From NCBI RefSeq assembly GCF_963678635.1, contig NC_087064.1:71425465-71489464 (forward strand): 64,000 nt of DNA, written 5' to 3'. This DNA is from Symsagittifera roscoffensis. Its lineage: Eukaryota > Xenacoelomorpha > Acoela > Convolutidae. Below the pieces are notes generated by a model. That model had not been told where the DNA came from. It ran no database searches and worked only from the letters and a program-made list of their open reading frames with translations. Each line of letters opens with the position of its first letter. Positions within the stretch are counted from its first letter, which is position 1. The translations under genes and the position numbers were made by a program. Shown here in pieces: positions 43,296 through 53,617 of this stretch.

Positions 43296-43893
43296 AGAAA
43301 GTCCAGATGATGATGATATTTTCCTCTTTATCGTAGATGCAACCACTGATAGAGGACAGCATATATTCTGCAAAAATTTACTCTTAAATTTGTTTGAACC
43401 CGGAATCAGTCCATGTAAAACAGAGTTCCCAGATGTAAAAATCAAAAGACAAATTATCGATCACTATCTAAAAGATATATGTAACCTAACACAACAATAC
43501 GGAATCTACTCCATAGAATTCAGCTCACCAAACCAGAACCACAGTAAATATATAATTCAAACAGACGACCTTGATTTAGAATTCTCAAAAGTATTCTCAG
43601 AATATATAAAAAGCATCCAATATCATAACTCACAAAGAGCAAACTCCATATTCACCAATGAATTTTTTTCGATAATATATAGTTATATCTCGATATTAGA
43701 AAACGAAATCCAGATACCAAATGTCTCACCGACAGAAACATCTAAACATATAAGAGTACGACATGAAATCACACTACTCTCTAGTTTTCTAAATATAATT
43801 AAAGAAAATTTCACGAAAGATGAAGTTTCACAACATACAAAACACGACTTACAAAAAATCTTGGCATGGTTCATAATAGATTATTTCACATAA
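43270..43893 (+). CDS. Accessory ORF 2 before gag, 207 aa
   Basis: MSSTHTPGEESPDDDDIFLF, then a mixed alpha/beta-looking soluble region and LSSFLNIIKENFTKDEVSQH near the end. ATG start inside ORF 1. After its stop, the gag frame is open over ~135 nt with one TAA (44026-44028) before the gag ATG, so this ORF could once have been joined to Gag by a frame change. Function unknown. Confidence 0.6.
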   Translation: MSSTHTPGEESPDDDDIFLFIVDATTDRGQHIFCKNLLLNLFEPGISPCKTEFPDVKIKRQIIDHYLKDICNLTQQYGIYSIEFSSPNQNHSKYIIQTDDLDLEFSKVFSEYIKSIQYHNSQRANSIFTNEFFSIIYSYISILENEIQIPNVSPTETSKHIRVRHEITLLSSFLNIIKENFTKDEVSQHTKHDLQKILAWFIIDYFT

Positions 43894-44137
43894 TATTGAT
43901 TTAATTTCACAAGCAAGAAAAAATTTTAGACCCCAAAACTCAAACGATGATACTGCCATCACAGAACAATCAGACTATGTTTGGGACCCCGAATGGTCTC
44001 ATCCCGCATCCATAAACTTCCCACAATAAATCTCAAGTCAAGCAATAAGTACGATATCTTATGTAAGAGATTATGTACGAGTAATACCATTAACCATTGA
44101 TGCAACACCATTAAACTATAATACATTTTTACCCGAT

Positions 44138-47100
44138 ATGCAAAATAATAGTTTAAACTCTACAGTCATACACAATGAAAACCTCAATGGAACTAGGAAT
44201 CTTACTCAACAAGATATCCAGACACCATCACACTTCATAAATGAAGAAATCGTACACACAACAACTACACAACAAAGTATTTCACCAATACGTCCAAACT
44301 TAACAACACCAAGAAATACAAATCCTTCACAAACACAGGTAACATTACAGTCAACCGTTAAACCTTCGGTTGCCCCAAAATATTCACACATGGATTACCA
44401 AACATACAGACCCATGACAATACCGCCAAAAACACGCAAAACGTTCACTAGAAACAACTTTGCAGACCATAATTATAATTACACACATCCATCAAAAACA
44501 AATTATCAACCACGAAAAAATTTTAGTAATTATACAAGATCTCGAAACTGGGATAACCCAATGGCACCACCTAATTCAGTAAATTTCCAAACAAATTTAC
44601 ATCCTCCACAGGATCGTAGTGAAAACTATCCATTTTTTCAACAAAATAAAAATAAAAAACAAACATCTTATCAAATGGATTACTTATCCTCAGATGATGA
44701 TTTCTTACAACCAGATATATTTACACCCTATAATCAAGAATATCGTGGACAAGGAATACAGAAACCACATACATATAATAGAATTTTTTCTCCACAACCA
44801 ATAGATACACAAAACCAACAACCAATTCAACAACAAAACCCAATTAATACACAATCTTTTCAACCAATTCAGCAACAAAACCCAATGATTGCAAACTCGT
44901 ACCAACCAGCACAAATGCAAAATGAAATACCACTCCCATATTATCTTCAACAACACGAAATAACAAGAAATCAACTTTCAAATTTTTCTCAAATGCCAAA
45001 TGCAGCAGAATCATTACAAATGACGATGAATCCATACCTTATGGGTGGATCATCAATAACATCAAATAAACCTTTAATGGTATTCACAGGAACAGACCCT
45101 GAATATTCTGTAGAAGACTATTTAAATGCAGTCACAGCAAATTTGATTTTAAATATAGGACCTGAACCAATTAGTACGCCACTACATCAAAACTGGATAC
45201 ATCGACGCACAGCGTTAATACAAACAACTCTAGATGGCGCAGCCCAAAAATGGTTTTCAGTATTGCCTATAGAAATAAAATCAAATTGGAAAAGGTTTAC
45301 ACAAGAATTTTCAAAAATGTTTGACTCCGAAAGAAACAAACAACAACAAAGAGTTTTATGTAATGAAATTCGCAGATTACCAAACGAAACCATCAAGCAA
45401 TTAGCAGTACGAATCGAAACACTAGTTCGAAAAGCATATTCATTAAATACACATGACTATAAAAACACAAAGAGGACAGAAATCTTAATGATGACCTTAA
45501 CACCACAATTAAGGAAAATAGCAATAAAAAAGAGAGCATCCCATCCTTCGTCAATTCGAGAACCCGATTTAGATTTTCGAAAACTAGTAGACAAACTAGA
45601 ACAAGCAGAAATCACAATGAAACTCGAAGAAACGGAAAATCTGAAATTACAATACGTTAACAGAATTGAAACAGTTTCCACAAATATAAACAATATACAG
45701 GAATCAGATACAGACCTCGTTGAAAAAATCACTGAAATACTCAATATTTACGAAAAACACCCAAACTTTAAAGGCAAACCATCTTTCAAAAAATGGTGTA
45801 ATTATTGCCGACGATACGGACATAGTATTTCTGAATGTAGACAAAAACAGCAAGACAATCAAAATAAACCTCAAAAATATAAAGAACCAAATAAATCATT
45901 CTACCAATACATGAAAAAAGATCAAAATCTACCGAACAAAACAGTCTACAGCAACAACAGTTCAGGAAAACCACTCCCGAACAATACAAATTATACAAGA
46001 AATCAATCACCATATAACTCAAGTTATAGAGGAAGATCACCAGAACGAAGAAACACGCAAAATTCATCACAAAATCACTACAATAGACCAAATAGTCGAA
46101 ATAACTATTCCAGATCAAATTCAAATACACAACGATTTGTTTCTAGATCTAATTCCCAATCAAGAAATAATTACTACCCAAACAATCAATCACGAAATTC
46201 ATCATACAATAGGAATAGAAACTACTCCAATAATCGGAATAGAAGTTATTCAAACAACCGAAACCAGAATTACCCGAACAATCAATCAAGGAATAACTCA
46301 TATAATAGATCAAACTATAACAGACCAAACAATAATTACCAAAACAGATCGCGAAATAATTCACAAAATCGACATTCAAGTTATAATAATCGTTATAGAA
46401 ATTATTCCCAATCACCACACCGGAATAATAATAACTATAATAATTCTAATAATCGCCACAGAAGTAGTACACCTAAACATCAAAGACATATTAATCAAGT
46501 ACAATCTAATCCAGAAACAACATCAGACCCTCCAGGTATTGATGACACAGTAACTGATACGTTACAACTCAATCAAATAAACTGTGGATCATCAGATTCA
46601 GAAAGCGATGCAGAAAACACTCTCTCCATCAATATGACAAAAGTCGAAAATGACTATGAACCTGTTATATATGAACAACCTTTTTCATCACACATATATG
46701 AGAATCAATCAGAACTCCTTCACAATTATTATATTGAACCCGTCCATTCCACACCGACGACACAAAAAACTAATGAAATTAACACTACAAATCAACCCAA
46801 TGAGAACGAAAAAACAAAATGCTTGAATACAAATCACATCTATCAAAACATACAAAAAGAACAACCCAAAGAAAAAATTTGGACAATACCATTTCTTTTA
46901 GAAAGTCCAAGAAGCAAAGAATTTCAACCACCAGATCTTGAAATTGATTTTTTAATTGATTCAGGAGCAGAATCAAATATAATAAACATTCCCACATGGA
47001 ATGAAATAAAAACCTTACACCCAAAGCTAACACCTCTTGAAACCTCCAGCAAACTAGCAACAGCACAAGGATCAACATTAATAAACTACGGAAAAATTCA

Positions 47101-47203
47101 ATTATTTCTTCTCCCCACAAGAACAATGGAGCAAAACAAAATTTTAACCAAACCATTTAAACAAATATTCCATATCACTGATATTAAACACAATATCATT
47201 TGA
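44138..47203 (+). CDS. gag-pro: Gag with zinc knuckle and aspartic protease, 1021 aa
   Basis: ATG start. An Asn/Gln/Pro-rich N-terminal third, then a retrotransposon Gag capsid-like region (~350-470: TTLDGAAQKWFSVLPIEI). Zinc knuckle CX2CX4HX4C at ~553 (CNYCRRYGHSISEC). A ~200-residue Arg/Asn/Ser/Tyr repeat tract follows, then the protease motif LIDSGAESNI near 940. Ends at TGA 47201-47203. The same frame is open beyond it to TAA 47444-47446, and the RT ORF starts in that frame too, so Gag-Pro and RT are in phase but separated by two stops. Confidence 0.9.
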   Translation: MQNNSLNSTVIHNENLNGTRNLTQQDIQTPSHFINEEIVHTTTTQQSISPIRPNLTTPRNTNPSQTQVTLQSTVKPSVAPKYSHMDYQTYRPMTIPPKTRKTFTRNNFADHNYNYTHPSKTNYQPRKNFSNYTRSRNWDNPMAPPNSVNFQTNLHPPQDRSENYPFFQQNKNKKQTSYQMDYLSSDDDFLQPDIFTPYNQEYRGQGIQKPHTYNRIFSPQPIDTQNQQPIQQQNPINTQSFQPIQQQNPMIANSYQPAQMQNEIPLPYYLQQHEITRNQLSNFSQMPNAAESLQMTMNPYLMGGSSITSNKPLMVFTGTDPEYSVEDYLNAVTANLILNIGPEPISTPLHQNWIHRRTALIQTTLDGAAQKWFSVLPIEIKSNWKRFTQEFSKMFDSERNKQQQRVLCNEIRRLPNETIKQLAVRIETLVRKAYSLNTHDYKNTKRTEILMMTLTPQLRKIAIKKRASHPSSIREPDLDFRKLVDKLEQAEITMKLEETENLKLQYVNRIETVSTNINNIQESDTDLVEKITEILNIYEKHPNFKGKPSFKKWCNYCRRYGHSISECRQKQQDNQNKPQKYKEPNKSFYQYMKKDQNLPNKTVYSNNSSGKPLPNNTNYTRNQSPYNSSYRGRSPERRNTQNSSQNHYNRPNSRNNYSRSNSNTQRFVSRSNSQSRNNYYPNNQSRNSSYNRNRNYSNNRNRSYSNNRNQNYPNNQSRNNSYNRSNYNRPNNNYQNRSRNNSQNRHSSYNNRYRNYSQSPHRNNNNYNNSNNRHRSSTPKHQRHINQVQSNPETTSDPPGIDDTVTDTLQLNQINCGSSDSESDAENTLSINMTKVENDYEPVIYEQPFSSHIYENQSELLHNYYIEPVHSTPTTQKTNEINTTNQPNENEKTKCLNTNHIYQNIQKEQPKEKIWTIPFLLESPRSKEFQPPDLEIDFLIDSGAESNIINIPTWNEIKTLHPKLTPLETSSKLATAQGSTLINYGKIQLFLLPTRTMEQNKILTKPFKQIFHITDIKHNII

Positions 47204-47464
47204 ATACCATTTATCTCTAAATATATACCAACAATCAACATCTTGAATAGTAAAATATTAATCAAAGATAAATATACAAAAACAAAAGACACATCCCTAA
47301 CATTTTTTCAAAGATTAAATAAACAACCACCATTCTTTTCAAAATTCTATCCAATATATAACCAACAAAGAAAACACTTGAAACCACTATCAGGAAACAT
47401 ATACAATTTTTCAATAAAGCAAGTTCACCAATATGATAAAAAATAAAACAAACAAAAATTTTAT
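47204..47464 (+). other. In-frame gag-pro to RT junction with two stops
   Basis: Reads on in the gag-pro frame between TGA 47201 and TAA 47444 with protease-tail-like sequence (SLTFFQRLNKQPPFFSKF), then a short A-rich stretch into the RT ATG at 47465. Confidence 0.7.
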
Positions 47465-49639
47465 ATGTCAGATTTTGAATTCAAACCTATTCATAAATTT
47501 TTCAAAATCACAATCTCATCAATAAAATATTTGAAAAACTCGAATTCAGATATTATTTCCTTACATGTATACAACAATACACCTTACCAAGTAACATTAC
47601 CTTTAGGACTTTTAGGCTATTGCGAAACCAACGCTACAATATCACCAATACACGAAAAAGCATATCGTGTAAATAATATACTCCAATTACTAGATATTTG
47701 CCAATCCACAATTCTTAATGAAGAATTATCTATAAATAGTATAATAAGTAACGAAAACAGAAATACGGATTATTTCACAAAAACCCCATATTTCAAACCT
47801 ACATTCAACATAAGTAACTACACAGAGAGTCAACAGAAATTTTTAACAATGTTTAATTTCCAACATTCACAAATAACACAAGACGAATTTGAAAAACTAG
47901 CAAAACAGCTAATTAAATATTCATCAGTCTATGCAACATCCAAATTTGATGTTGGCAAAATCAGCTCATCACTACATCTCCCATTAAAACCAGACGCAGT
48001 TTTCAAAAAACAAAGAGCAAGTAAAGTACCAATTCACTTACACGATAAAGTGAACAGATTACTCGACATTTTAGAACAATACAACATTATATCACCAGTA
48101 AACAAAGAGGAACAACCAAAAGGCAACACATTTATCAACCCTGTTATCATTCTAGCCAAAGGAGAATCATTAAAAATTGTTCTCGATGCTAGATACCTCA
48201 ACTCACTAATAGATGAATCAAAGTGTAATTGGCCCATTGAACCAATACAAGTTATTTTAACAAAAATAAACGGAAAATACTTTACCACCGCCGATATGAA
48301 TAGTGCATATAATCAAATGCCATTAGATGAACAATCACGACGCTTAACACAATTTGTTATTGGAAACCAACAATACGAATTCAACCGCTTATTCTATGGA
48401 ATATCCATAGGACCAGCAGCATTTTCAGCTTTTATGAGCAAAATTTTTCGACCACTAATACTCAAGAAAAATGCAATCACCTATTTAGACGATGTTTTTA
48501 TGCAATCACAGACAAAAGAGGAAATGTTCAATGTTTTAGAACAATATCACCAAATACTTCAGAACGAAAATCTGAAGGCCGCCCCCGATAAATCACACTT
48601 CTTTTTGACAAAAGTTAAATTCTTAGGACATAATATAGAAAGAAAAACAATCACTCCATTGAAATCACGTATAGACGCTATTCAAAAACTCCAACCACCA
48701 ACAAATAAAAAGAAAATCCAAGAATTCCTTGGAATGTTAAACTTTTTAAGCAAATATGTTTATAAAATGCAATTATATCTACGACCATTCTATAACATAC
48801 TTAGACAACAAAATAATTTTGAATGGAATACAGAACATCAAGCACGATTTGAAGAAATTAAAAAACTTCTAACTGAACAAATTTCAAACGCAATTCCAGA
48901 TTCAAATCAACCATTTTATGCAATGTGCGATGCTTCGAACTTTGGCATCGGCGCAGCATTATTACAATCACATAATAGTACAAATAAAATGAACCTCATA
49001 TCAGCAAATTCTCGATTATTCACTCAAGCAGAGCTACGACTCTCAACTCTAATGAGAGAATGTACAGCCATAATATATACACTAACAGAATATGAATTTC
49101 TGATACTTGGATCAAAACATCCCACAGTTCTATTCACAGACCATAAACCAATCATCTTTCTTTTTACACAAAAGTCTAATCCAAACCACCGAGTTTATAG
49201 ATTTCAACTCATTTTAATGAAATTCCCAAACTTACATATAGTTTCGACCGCAGGAAAAAATCTTGCATTACCAGACACCTTAAGTCGAAATACGCCACCT
49301 GAATTACTTACACGTAAAACCACAGTCGAAATACCCAAAAACATAAAATTCTACCTTGCAGAAAATGAAACATCACCCCGATTGGAATGCAAATATGCAG
49401 TAAAAACTGACGTTGAACAATCACAAATAAATAATTTACAACATTTCCCACTTTATTTAGATTGTCAAAATAATCACTATGAAGTTGATCTACTTGGAAC
49501 ATCAACTTTTAAACCAATCCCATATTCACAATGGATAAAAAGTAACACCCAAAAAAAAAGAATAAAACAACACCCGCCTAAAAAAGACCATTTTCCACTA
49601 ATTGAAAAAGAAAATTTACACAATAAATCAAGTTTTTGA
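47465..49639 (+). CDS. pol: Reverse transcriptase and RNase H, 724 aa
   Basis: RT core: FTTADMNSAYNQMPLDEQS, LFYGISIGPAAFSAFM and the catalytic YLDDVFMQS near residue 338. RNase H-like: FYAMCDASNFGIGAALLQS (~485-505), STLMRECTAIIYTL, LFTDHKPI. It copies the element's RNA into DNA in the cytoplasmic particle. The ORF overlaps the integrase ORF by 38 nt in the next frame. Confidence 0.95.
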   Translation: MSDFEFKPIHKFFKITISSIKYLKNSNSDIISLHVYNNTPYQVTLPLGLLGYCETNATISPIHEKAYRVNNILQLLDICQSTILNEELSINSIISNENRNTDYFTKTPYFKPTFNISNYTESQQKFLTMFNFQHSQITQDEFEKLAKQLIKYSSVYATSKFDVGKISSSLHLPLKPDAVFKKQRASKVPIHLHDKVNRLLDILEQYNIISPVNKEEQPKGNTFINPVIILAKGESLKIVLDARYLNSLIDESKCNWPIEPIQVILTKINGKYFTTADMNSAYNQMPLDEQSRRLTQFVIGNQQYEFNRLFYGISIGPAAFSAFMSKIFRPLILKKNAITYLDDVFMQSQTKEEMFNVLEQYHQILQNENLKAAPDKSHFFLTKVKFLGHNIERKTITPLKSRIDAIQKLQPPTNKKKIQEFLGMLNFLSKYVYKMQLYLRPFYNILRQQNNFEWNTEHQARFEEIKKLLTEQISNAIPDSNQPFYAMCDASNFGIGAALLQSHNSTNKMNLISANSRLFTQAELRLSTLMRECTAIIYTLTEYEFLILGSKHPTVLFTDHKPIIFLFTQKSNPNHRVYRFQLILMKFPNLHIVSTAGKNLALPDTLSRNTPPELLTRKTTVEIPKNIKFYLAENETSPRLECKYAVKTDVEQSQINNLQHFPLYLDCQNNHYEVDLLGTSTFKPIPYSQWIKSNTQKKRIKQHPPKKDHFPLIEKENLHNKSSF

Positions 49640-51095
49640 CCTCCATGACCCACTTGACACAATACCCTTATCTAAATTAGAAATTGAAAACATTTTTCTC
49701 CCCCCAACAGAAACAATTACAATTTCAACACTGAAACAATATCAAAACCTTGACCCAGTAATTCGACAACTGAAATCATGGCACAAATATAAAACTAAAC
49801 CTATCAAAGCAGATTCAACTATTCTAGGAAACAAAACACTCCTCCGATATTTTCGAAAATTCAATAATACAACAATTAACGAAAACACAGACCTTCTAGA
49901 AAACAAACTAAATGAATCTACAGTTCCCTGTCTCCCTTTAAGTATGATTCTTATAGCTTTTAATATTTCACATACACAAAATATTAAAGGACACTCTGGA
50001 TCAGAAAAAACATATTCAAATTTTGTACAAAACTTTTATTTCCCAAATGCACCAATTTGGATAAAAGTACTATGCAATGACTGTATAGTATGTCAACTAA
50101 ATAAACCTTACCCAAATCAAAAACAAATAGCACAAAAACAAGATTTTAAAGGACAAAGTTTGTACTTTAATCATCGTATCTCATTTGATACCAAAGGACC
50201 AATTTCACCCTCATCCGAAGGAAACTCCTACATTATGGTAATTGTTGACGCATTTACACATTATGTAGCACTTAACCCAGTACCACATTGTAACGCTTAT
50301 TACGCTTACACAACACTCTATGAACACTGGATAGCAAAATTCGGACTACCAGAAATTTTAGTTACAGACAACGGTACAGAATTCATAAATAATGAAATCA
50401 TCACACTATGTCATTTATATAACATTAAACACAAACCACGTACATCTCATGCACCTTGGACAAACGGCTTAGTCGAAGGTATGAACCGTTCATTACAAGA
50501 ATATCTCAGATGTATCATCAATGGAAATGATACAAGATATACCGAATGGTCAGCAGATGTAAAACTATTTCCCTTAGCATATAATTCACAAATCACGACA
50601 ACTTTAGGAATGTCACCATATGAAATGGTTTTTAACCAAAAGCCACGCAAACCAATAATGTTTACAGCAAACTCTCATAAAAACGCACAAGGTTATTGTC
50701 AACCAAATAAAGACTCAATTTGTTATAACCTACCATTACATACACACGATGAAGATCATTTTCATCACCCACAAATTCTTAAATTAGCCTCCGGTACACA
50801 CACCGAATGGATTTTAAACAGAGATAAAAAACACAATGAAATTTACCAAAAGGTAACAAAAAAGTTGTTACAAAGGCAAAATATTAATGAACAAATAAAT
50901 TCACGCTTTACACCAGCCTCCGATTTAAAAATTGGAACATTTGTTTTAATACCCAATTTTAATACTCAAAAAGGAATTTCAAAAAAGTTACAACCCCTTC
51001 GTAAAGGACCATACCAAATAATTGCAAAACCCACTGATGTCACATATAAAATCACCGACTCAGATAAAAAAAGAAATCGTTCAACACCGAAATAA
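49602..51095 (+). CDS. int: Integrase, 497 aa, start codon not ATG
   Basis: HHCC zinc domain (GHSGSEKTY ... CNDCIVCQ, ~129-165), then DDE core: SFDTKGPIS (~D195), VTDNGTEF (~D255), LVEGMNRSLQEYL (~E291), and a C-terminal GPY-like LRKGPYQII. The frame opens at TTG after TAA 49599-49601, so the protein must arise by a frame change from the RT ORF in an A-rich overlap, or an indel is present. The true C-terminus continues in a third frame from about 51066. Confidence 0.92.
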   Translation: MKKKIYTINQVFDLHDPLDTIPLSKLEIENIFLPPTETITISTLKQYQNLDPVIRQLKSWHKYKTKPIKADSTILGNKTLLRYFRKFNNTTINENTDLLENKLNESTVPCLPLSMILIAFNISHTQNIKGHSGSEKTYSNFVQNFYFPNAPIWIKVLCNDCIVCQLNKPYPNQKQIAQKQDFKGQSLYFNHRISFDTKGPISPSSEGNSYIMVIVDAFTHYVALNPVPHCNAYYAYTTLYEHWIAKFGLPEILVTDNGTEFINNEIITLCHLYNIKHKPRTSHAPWTNGLVEGMNRSLQEYLRCIINGNDTRYTEWSADVKLFPLAYNSQITTTLGMSPYEMVFNQKPRKPIMFTANSHKNAQGYCQPNKDSICYNLPLHTHDEDHFHHPQILKLASGTHTEWILNRDKKHNEIYQKVTKKLLQRQNINEQINSRFTPASDLKIGTFVLIPNFNTQKGISKKLQPLRKGPYQIIAKPTDVTYKITDSDKKRNRSTPK

Positions 51096-51468
51096 CCTAT
51101 TACCTTATTATCCAAAAGAATACGCACTCCGCGAACTAACTCAATTATATTCTTTTACAGGTTTAAAAGTTATTCAAAATGACCCACATACGGACAACAT
51201 AACAAAGGAACAAAATGATATTCACCTCGGAAATCAAAATACAAAATCAAACACCACAAAAAACAATACAAAAAATCTCGATCAAAATACATCTCAAAAA
51301 GAAAGAAAAAATAGAAAAATGACAGAACAAATAATACCCCAAGAACAAATCGACAAATCAGAACATAGAGAGTCTTCACGACTTAGAAATCAACCACGTA
51401 AAAATTATAAAGTATTCATCCCACAATCTAAAATATTAAAGAAAGTTGAATTTCAAAAACAACCTTAA
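51022..51468 (+). CDS. Integrase C-terminal continuation / linker, 148 aa
   Basis: No ATG near the start. The frame becomes integrase-like after an A7 run (51064-51070) with HRNNLLPYYPKEYALREL, then a charged, Lys/Asn/Gln-rich tail. Best read as the displaced integrase tail and not a separate gene. Confidence 0.65.
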   Translation: MQNPLMSHIKSPTQIKKEIVQHRNNLLPYYPKEYALRELTQLYSFTGLKVIQNDPHTDNITKEQNDIHLGNQNTKSNTTKNNTKNLDQNTSQKERKNRKMTEQIIPQEQIDKSEHRESSRLRNQPRKNYKVFIPQSKILKKVEFQKQP

Positions 51469-52061
51469 TTCTACATTTAATAATCTTTGCACCTCTGAAA
51501 CATTTTACACTTTCAATTTTCAAGATAACATGCTGACAAACACGCAGCGATTCTAGTTCAAAATTAGCCAATAGGATTCATCCAATCCGTCACCTTCTAT
51601 AACTTTAACACAAACCAACTAGACGAAAAATATTAAACTCCAGGCATATCTATAACTATAACTCTACGACCTCCAGGTCAAAAATAAGCAAACCACTCCA
51701 ACTTGACAACTAAAATAAGTATCACCATAATATCATAACCCTCCCTTATCTAATAAACCAAAGATCAACAATATTTCCCCAACTCAGACCTGAAATATCC
51801 CCCAAACAAATATGTTAAATTAGCCTAAAGTAAAAGAACGACCATTTTATTTAGCCTAAAGTATAAAAATCTCAAAAATACCCCAGATCATTTGACAAAT
51901 GAAAATAAAGACAAAGAAGACCTCCCAATCACCATAAAAATTGCCCCCAACAATTTTTTACAAAACTCAACCCACTTGTCAAAAAACTAATAAATAATCC
52001 GACCACACTTAAAAATTGCCCCAAACAACAAAAAACATTCGATCACGAAGCCATTTCTTAA
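51469..52061 (+). other. A/C-rich spacer after pol
   Basis: No ORF of note. 'ttagcctaaagtaaaa' occurs twice (about 51814 and 51852). May contain splice acceptors for the downstream genes. Confidence 0.45.
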
Positions 52062-52277
52062 ATGCTCTTCTATCAAACAGTCACTAAAATTATCACAAAC
52101 CTCAAACAATTTTTTACGATACTTGAAACTTTCATAATATTTCTTTTTGATATCCTTGAATCTTTTCTAATACTCTTAATCATTTTTTGTAATATTTTTT
52201 TAATTTTCTACACTATATTCGAACTATTTCTCCAACTTTCAAAAACCCTTGATTATATCCACAGGTACGATTTATAA
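52062..52277 (+). CDS. Tiny hydrophobic ORF, 71 aa
   Basis: ATG start. Residues ~17-60 are almost all Phe/Ile/Leu (FFTILETFIIFLFDILES, LILLIIFCNIFLIFYTIF): one long or two membrane spans. It sits just before another small membrane ORF. Viroporin-like by size and character only. Confidence 0.5.
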   Translation: MLFYQTVTKIITNLKQFFTILETFIIFLFDILESFLILLIIFCNIFLIFYTIFELFLQLSKTLDYIHRYDL

Positions 52278-52288
52278 AACTTGTCTAA

Positions 52289-52465
52289 ATGATACGAACT
52301 ATTTTCAGTAGAACTGATATTTTTCTACTATTTGTAATTTTCATAACATTTCTATCATCCCTCATTTTGACCATATGCAAATGTATAAAGAAAGCAATCA
52401 TCACATTCGCTCTAGCAACAATCCTCCTAATTCTTTTCTTAGAAGAATACTATAATAAACATTAA
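52289..52465 (+). CDS. Tiny two-span membrane ORF, 58 aa
   Basis: ATG at 52289, TAA at 52463-52465. Two hydrophobic segments (IFLLFVIFITFLSSLILTI and IITFALATILLILFL) separated by CKCIKKA, and a charged C-terminus. Follows the 71-aa ORF after 11 nt. Confidence 0.5.
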   Translation: MIRTIFSRTDIFLLFVIFITFLSSLILTICKCIKKAIITFALATILLILFLEEYYNKH

Positions 52466-52504
52466 CTTTTTCACTAAAAGAATAGACCAAAAAGCTATCA
52501 AAAA

Positions 52505-53617
52505 TTGCTACCCAAAAGTCACAAAGTTAGTCTTCACCGATCATCCCAAGATAACCCAACAACACCTTCAACTACCCATAATCCTCAAACATCTACACGA
52601 ATTTCCTTTCAAGATAACCCATACACTTTTGAAGAACGACACGCTCGTTTATCAGAACCACTAGAACCAGTTCAACGACAAGCACCTCTAAGCGAACCAA
52701 CATATAACTTATACCCAACACTACCACAAGAATTAAGTAGAATAAGAAATCCTAGTCAAAACCAAAATACAGTCGAAATAAATAGACAAATTATACATCC
52801 TCGACGAAACAGAAATTTTCAAACTCCCCGAGTTCATTTTGACATACCTCAATCCCCATCACAAAACACTCCAGAAAACCCCATTGGTACATTACCAGAA
52901 ACCCCTACGCTTCTTTCACAACGTAGCACCTCAAGCCTACCATCAGATTACTTAGGTTCAACACCAACATCTGAACAAATACGTGAAAATCCCTTTAACC
53001 CCCCAAACCAGGCATCACGACTACCATATTGGACAACACATTCATTTACACAAGGTGAATTAAATTTAGTCAATGATCCAATAGATATTTCTACGGATAC
53101 AACAACATCCTCATCACTACCAGAAACATTATCACTACCATCAACACCATCAATAAGCCAGATTTCACCACCACCTTTTAACTTAAATTTTCCAAATAAT
53201 CTCGACGCCAGATATCGAGAACAATCATCAACAAATATCCCTTTAAGACTAGATTGGAATACATTTACAGCCCCTCCACCTTTATTTGGACAACATCTAG
53301 AAAGTAATCGCCTTCACAACTGGGCACTTAATAGATTACAATACCGACAAGACATTCACGACGATATCCGTGATCACAATATCCAAATACTCCAACAAAA
53401 CAGTTTACAATTAAAGTTTGAAATCACAGTTAAATTAAACAACATTACTCAACATCCCTACCCATTAAACCCACCAAACATAACAGCCCAATCACTACCA
53501 CCACCATTTATAACCACTGAAGTAATATATAAATACGACAGATATACCAAAAAGACAATTGGTTACATCACATTTTATAACCCATACTCAGGATTATCAT
53601 ACACATGTATATTCTAA
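52505..53617 (+). CDS. ATG-less ORF, 370 codons, Ser/Thr/Pro-rich
   Basis: Open from after a TAA near 52475 to 53617, yet I find no Met codon anywhere in the frame. The first two thirds are disordered-looking and the last third (LKFEITVKLNNITQHPYPL ... GYITFYNPYSGLSYTCIF) looks folded. It must start at a non-AUG codon or be spliced to an upstream exon. Overlaps the glycoprotein start by 13 nt. No family recognised. Confidence 0.6.
   Translation: MLPKSHKVSLHRSSQDNPTTPSTTHNPQTSTRISFQDNPYTFEERHARLSEPLEPVQRQAPLSEPTYNLYPTLPQELSRIRNPSQNQNTVEINRQIIHPRRNRNFQTPRVHFDIPQSPSQNTPENPIGTLPETPTLLSQRSTSSLPSDYLGSTPTSEQIRENPFNPPNQASRLPYWTTHSFTQGELNLVNDPIDISTDTTTSSSLPETLSLPSTPSISQISPPPFNLNFPNNLDARYREQSSTNIPLRLDWNTFTAPPPLFGQHLESNRLHNWALNRLQYRQDIHDDIRDHNIQILQQNSLQLKFEITVKLNNITQHPYPLNPPNITAQSLPPPFITTEVIYKYDRYTKKTIGYITFYNPYSGLSYTCIF

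Noticed and set aside
46137-46553. 138-codon ORF inside gag
   Set aside because: Alternate frame of the Asn/Arg/Ser repeat tract; composition explains its openness.
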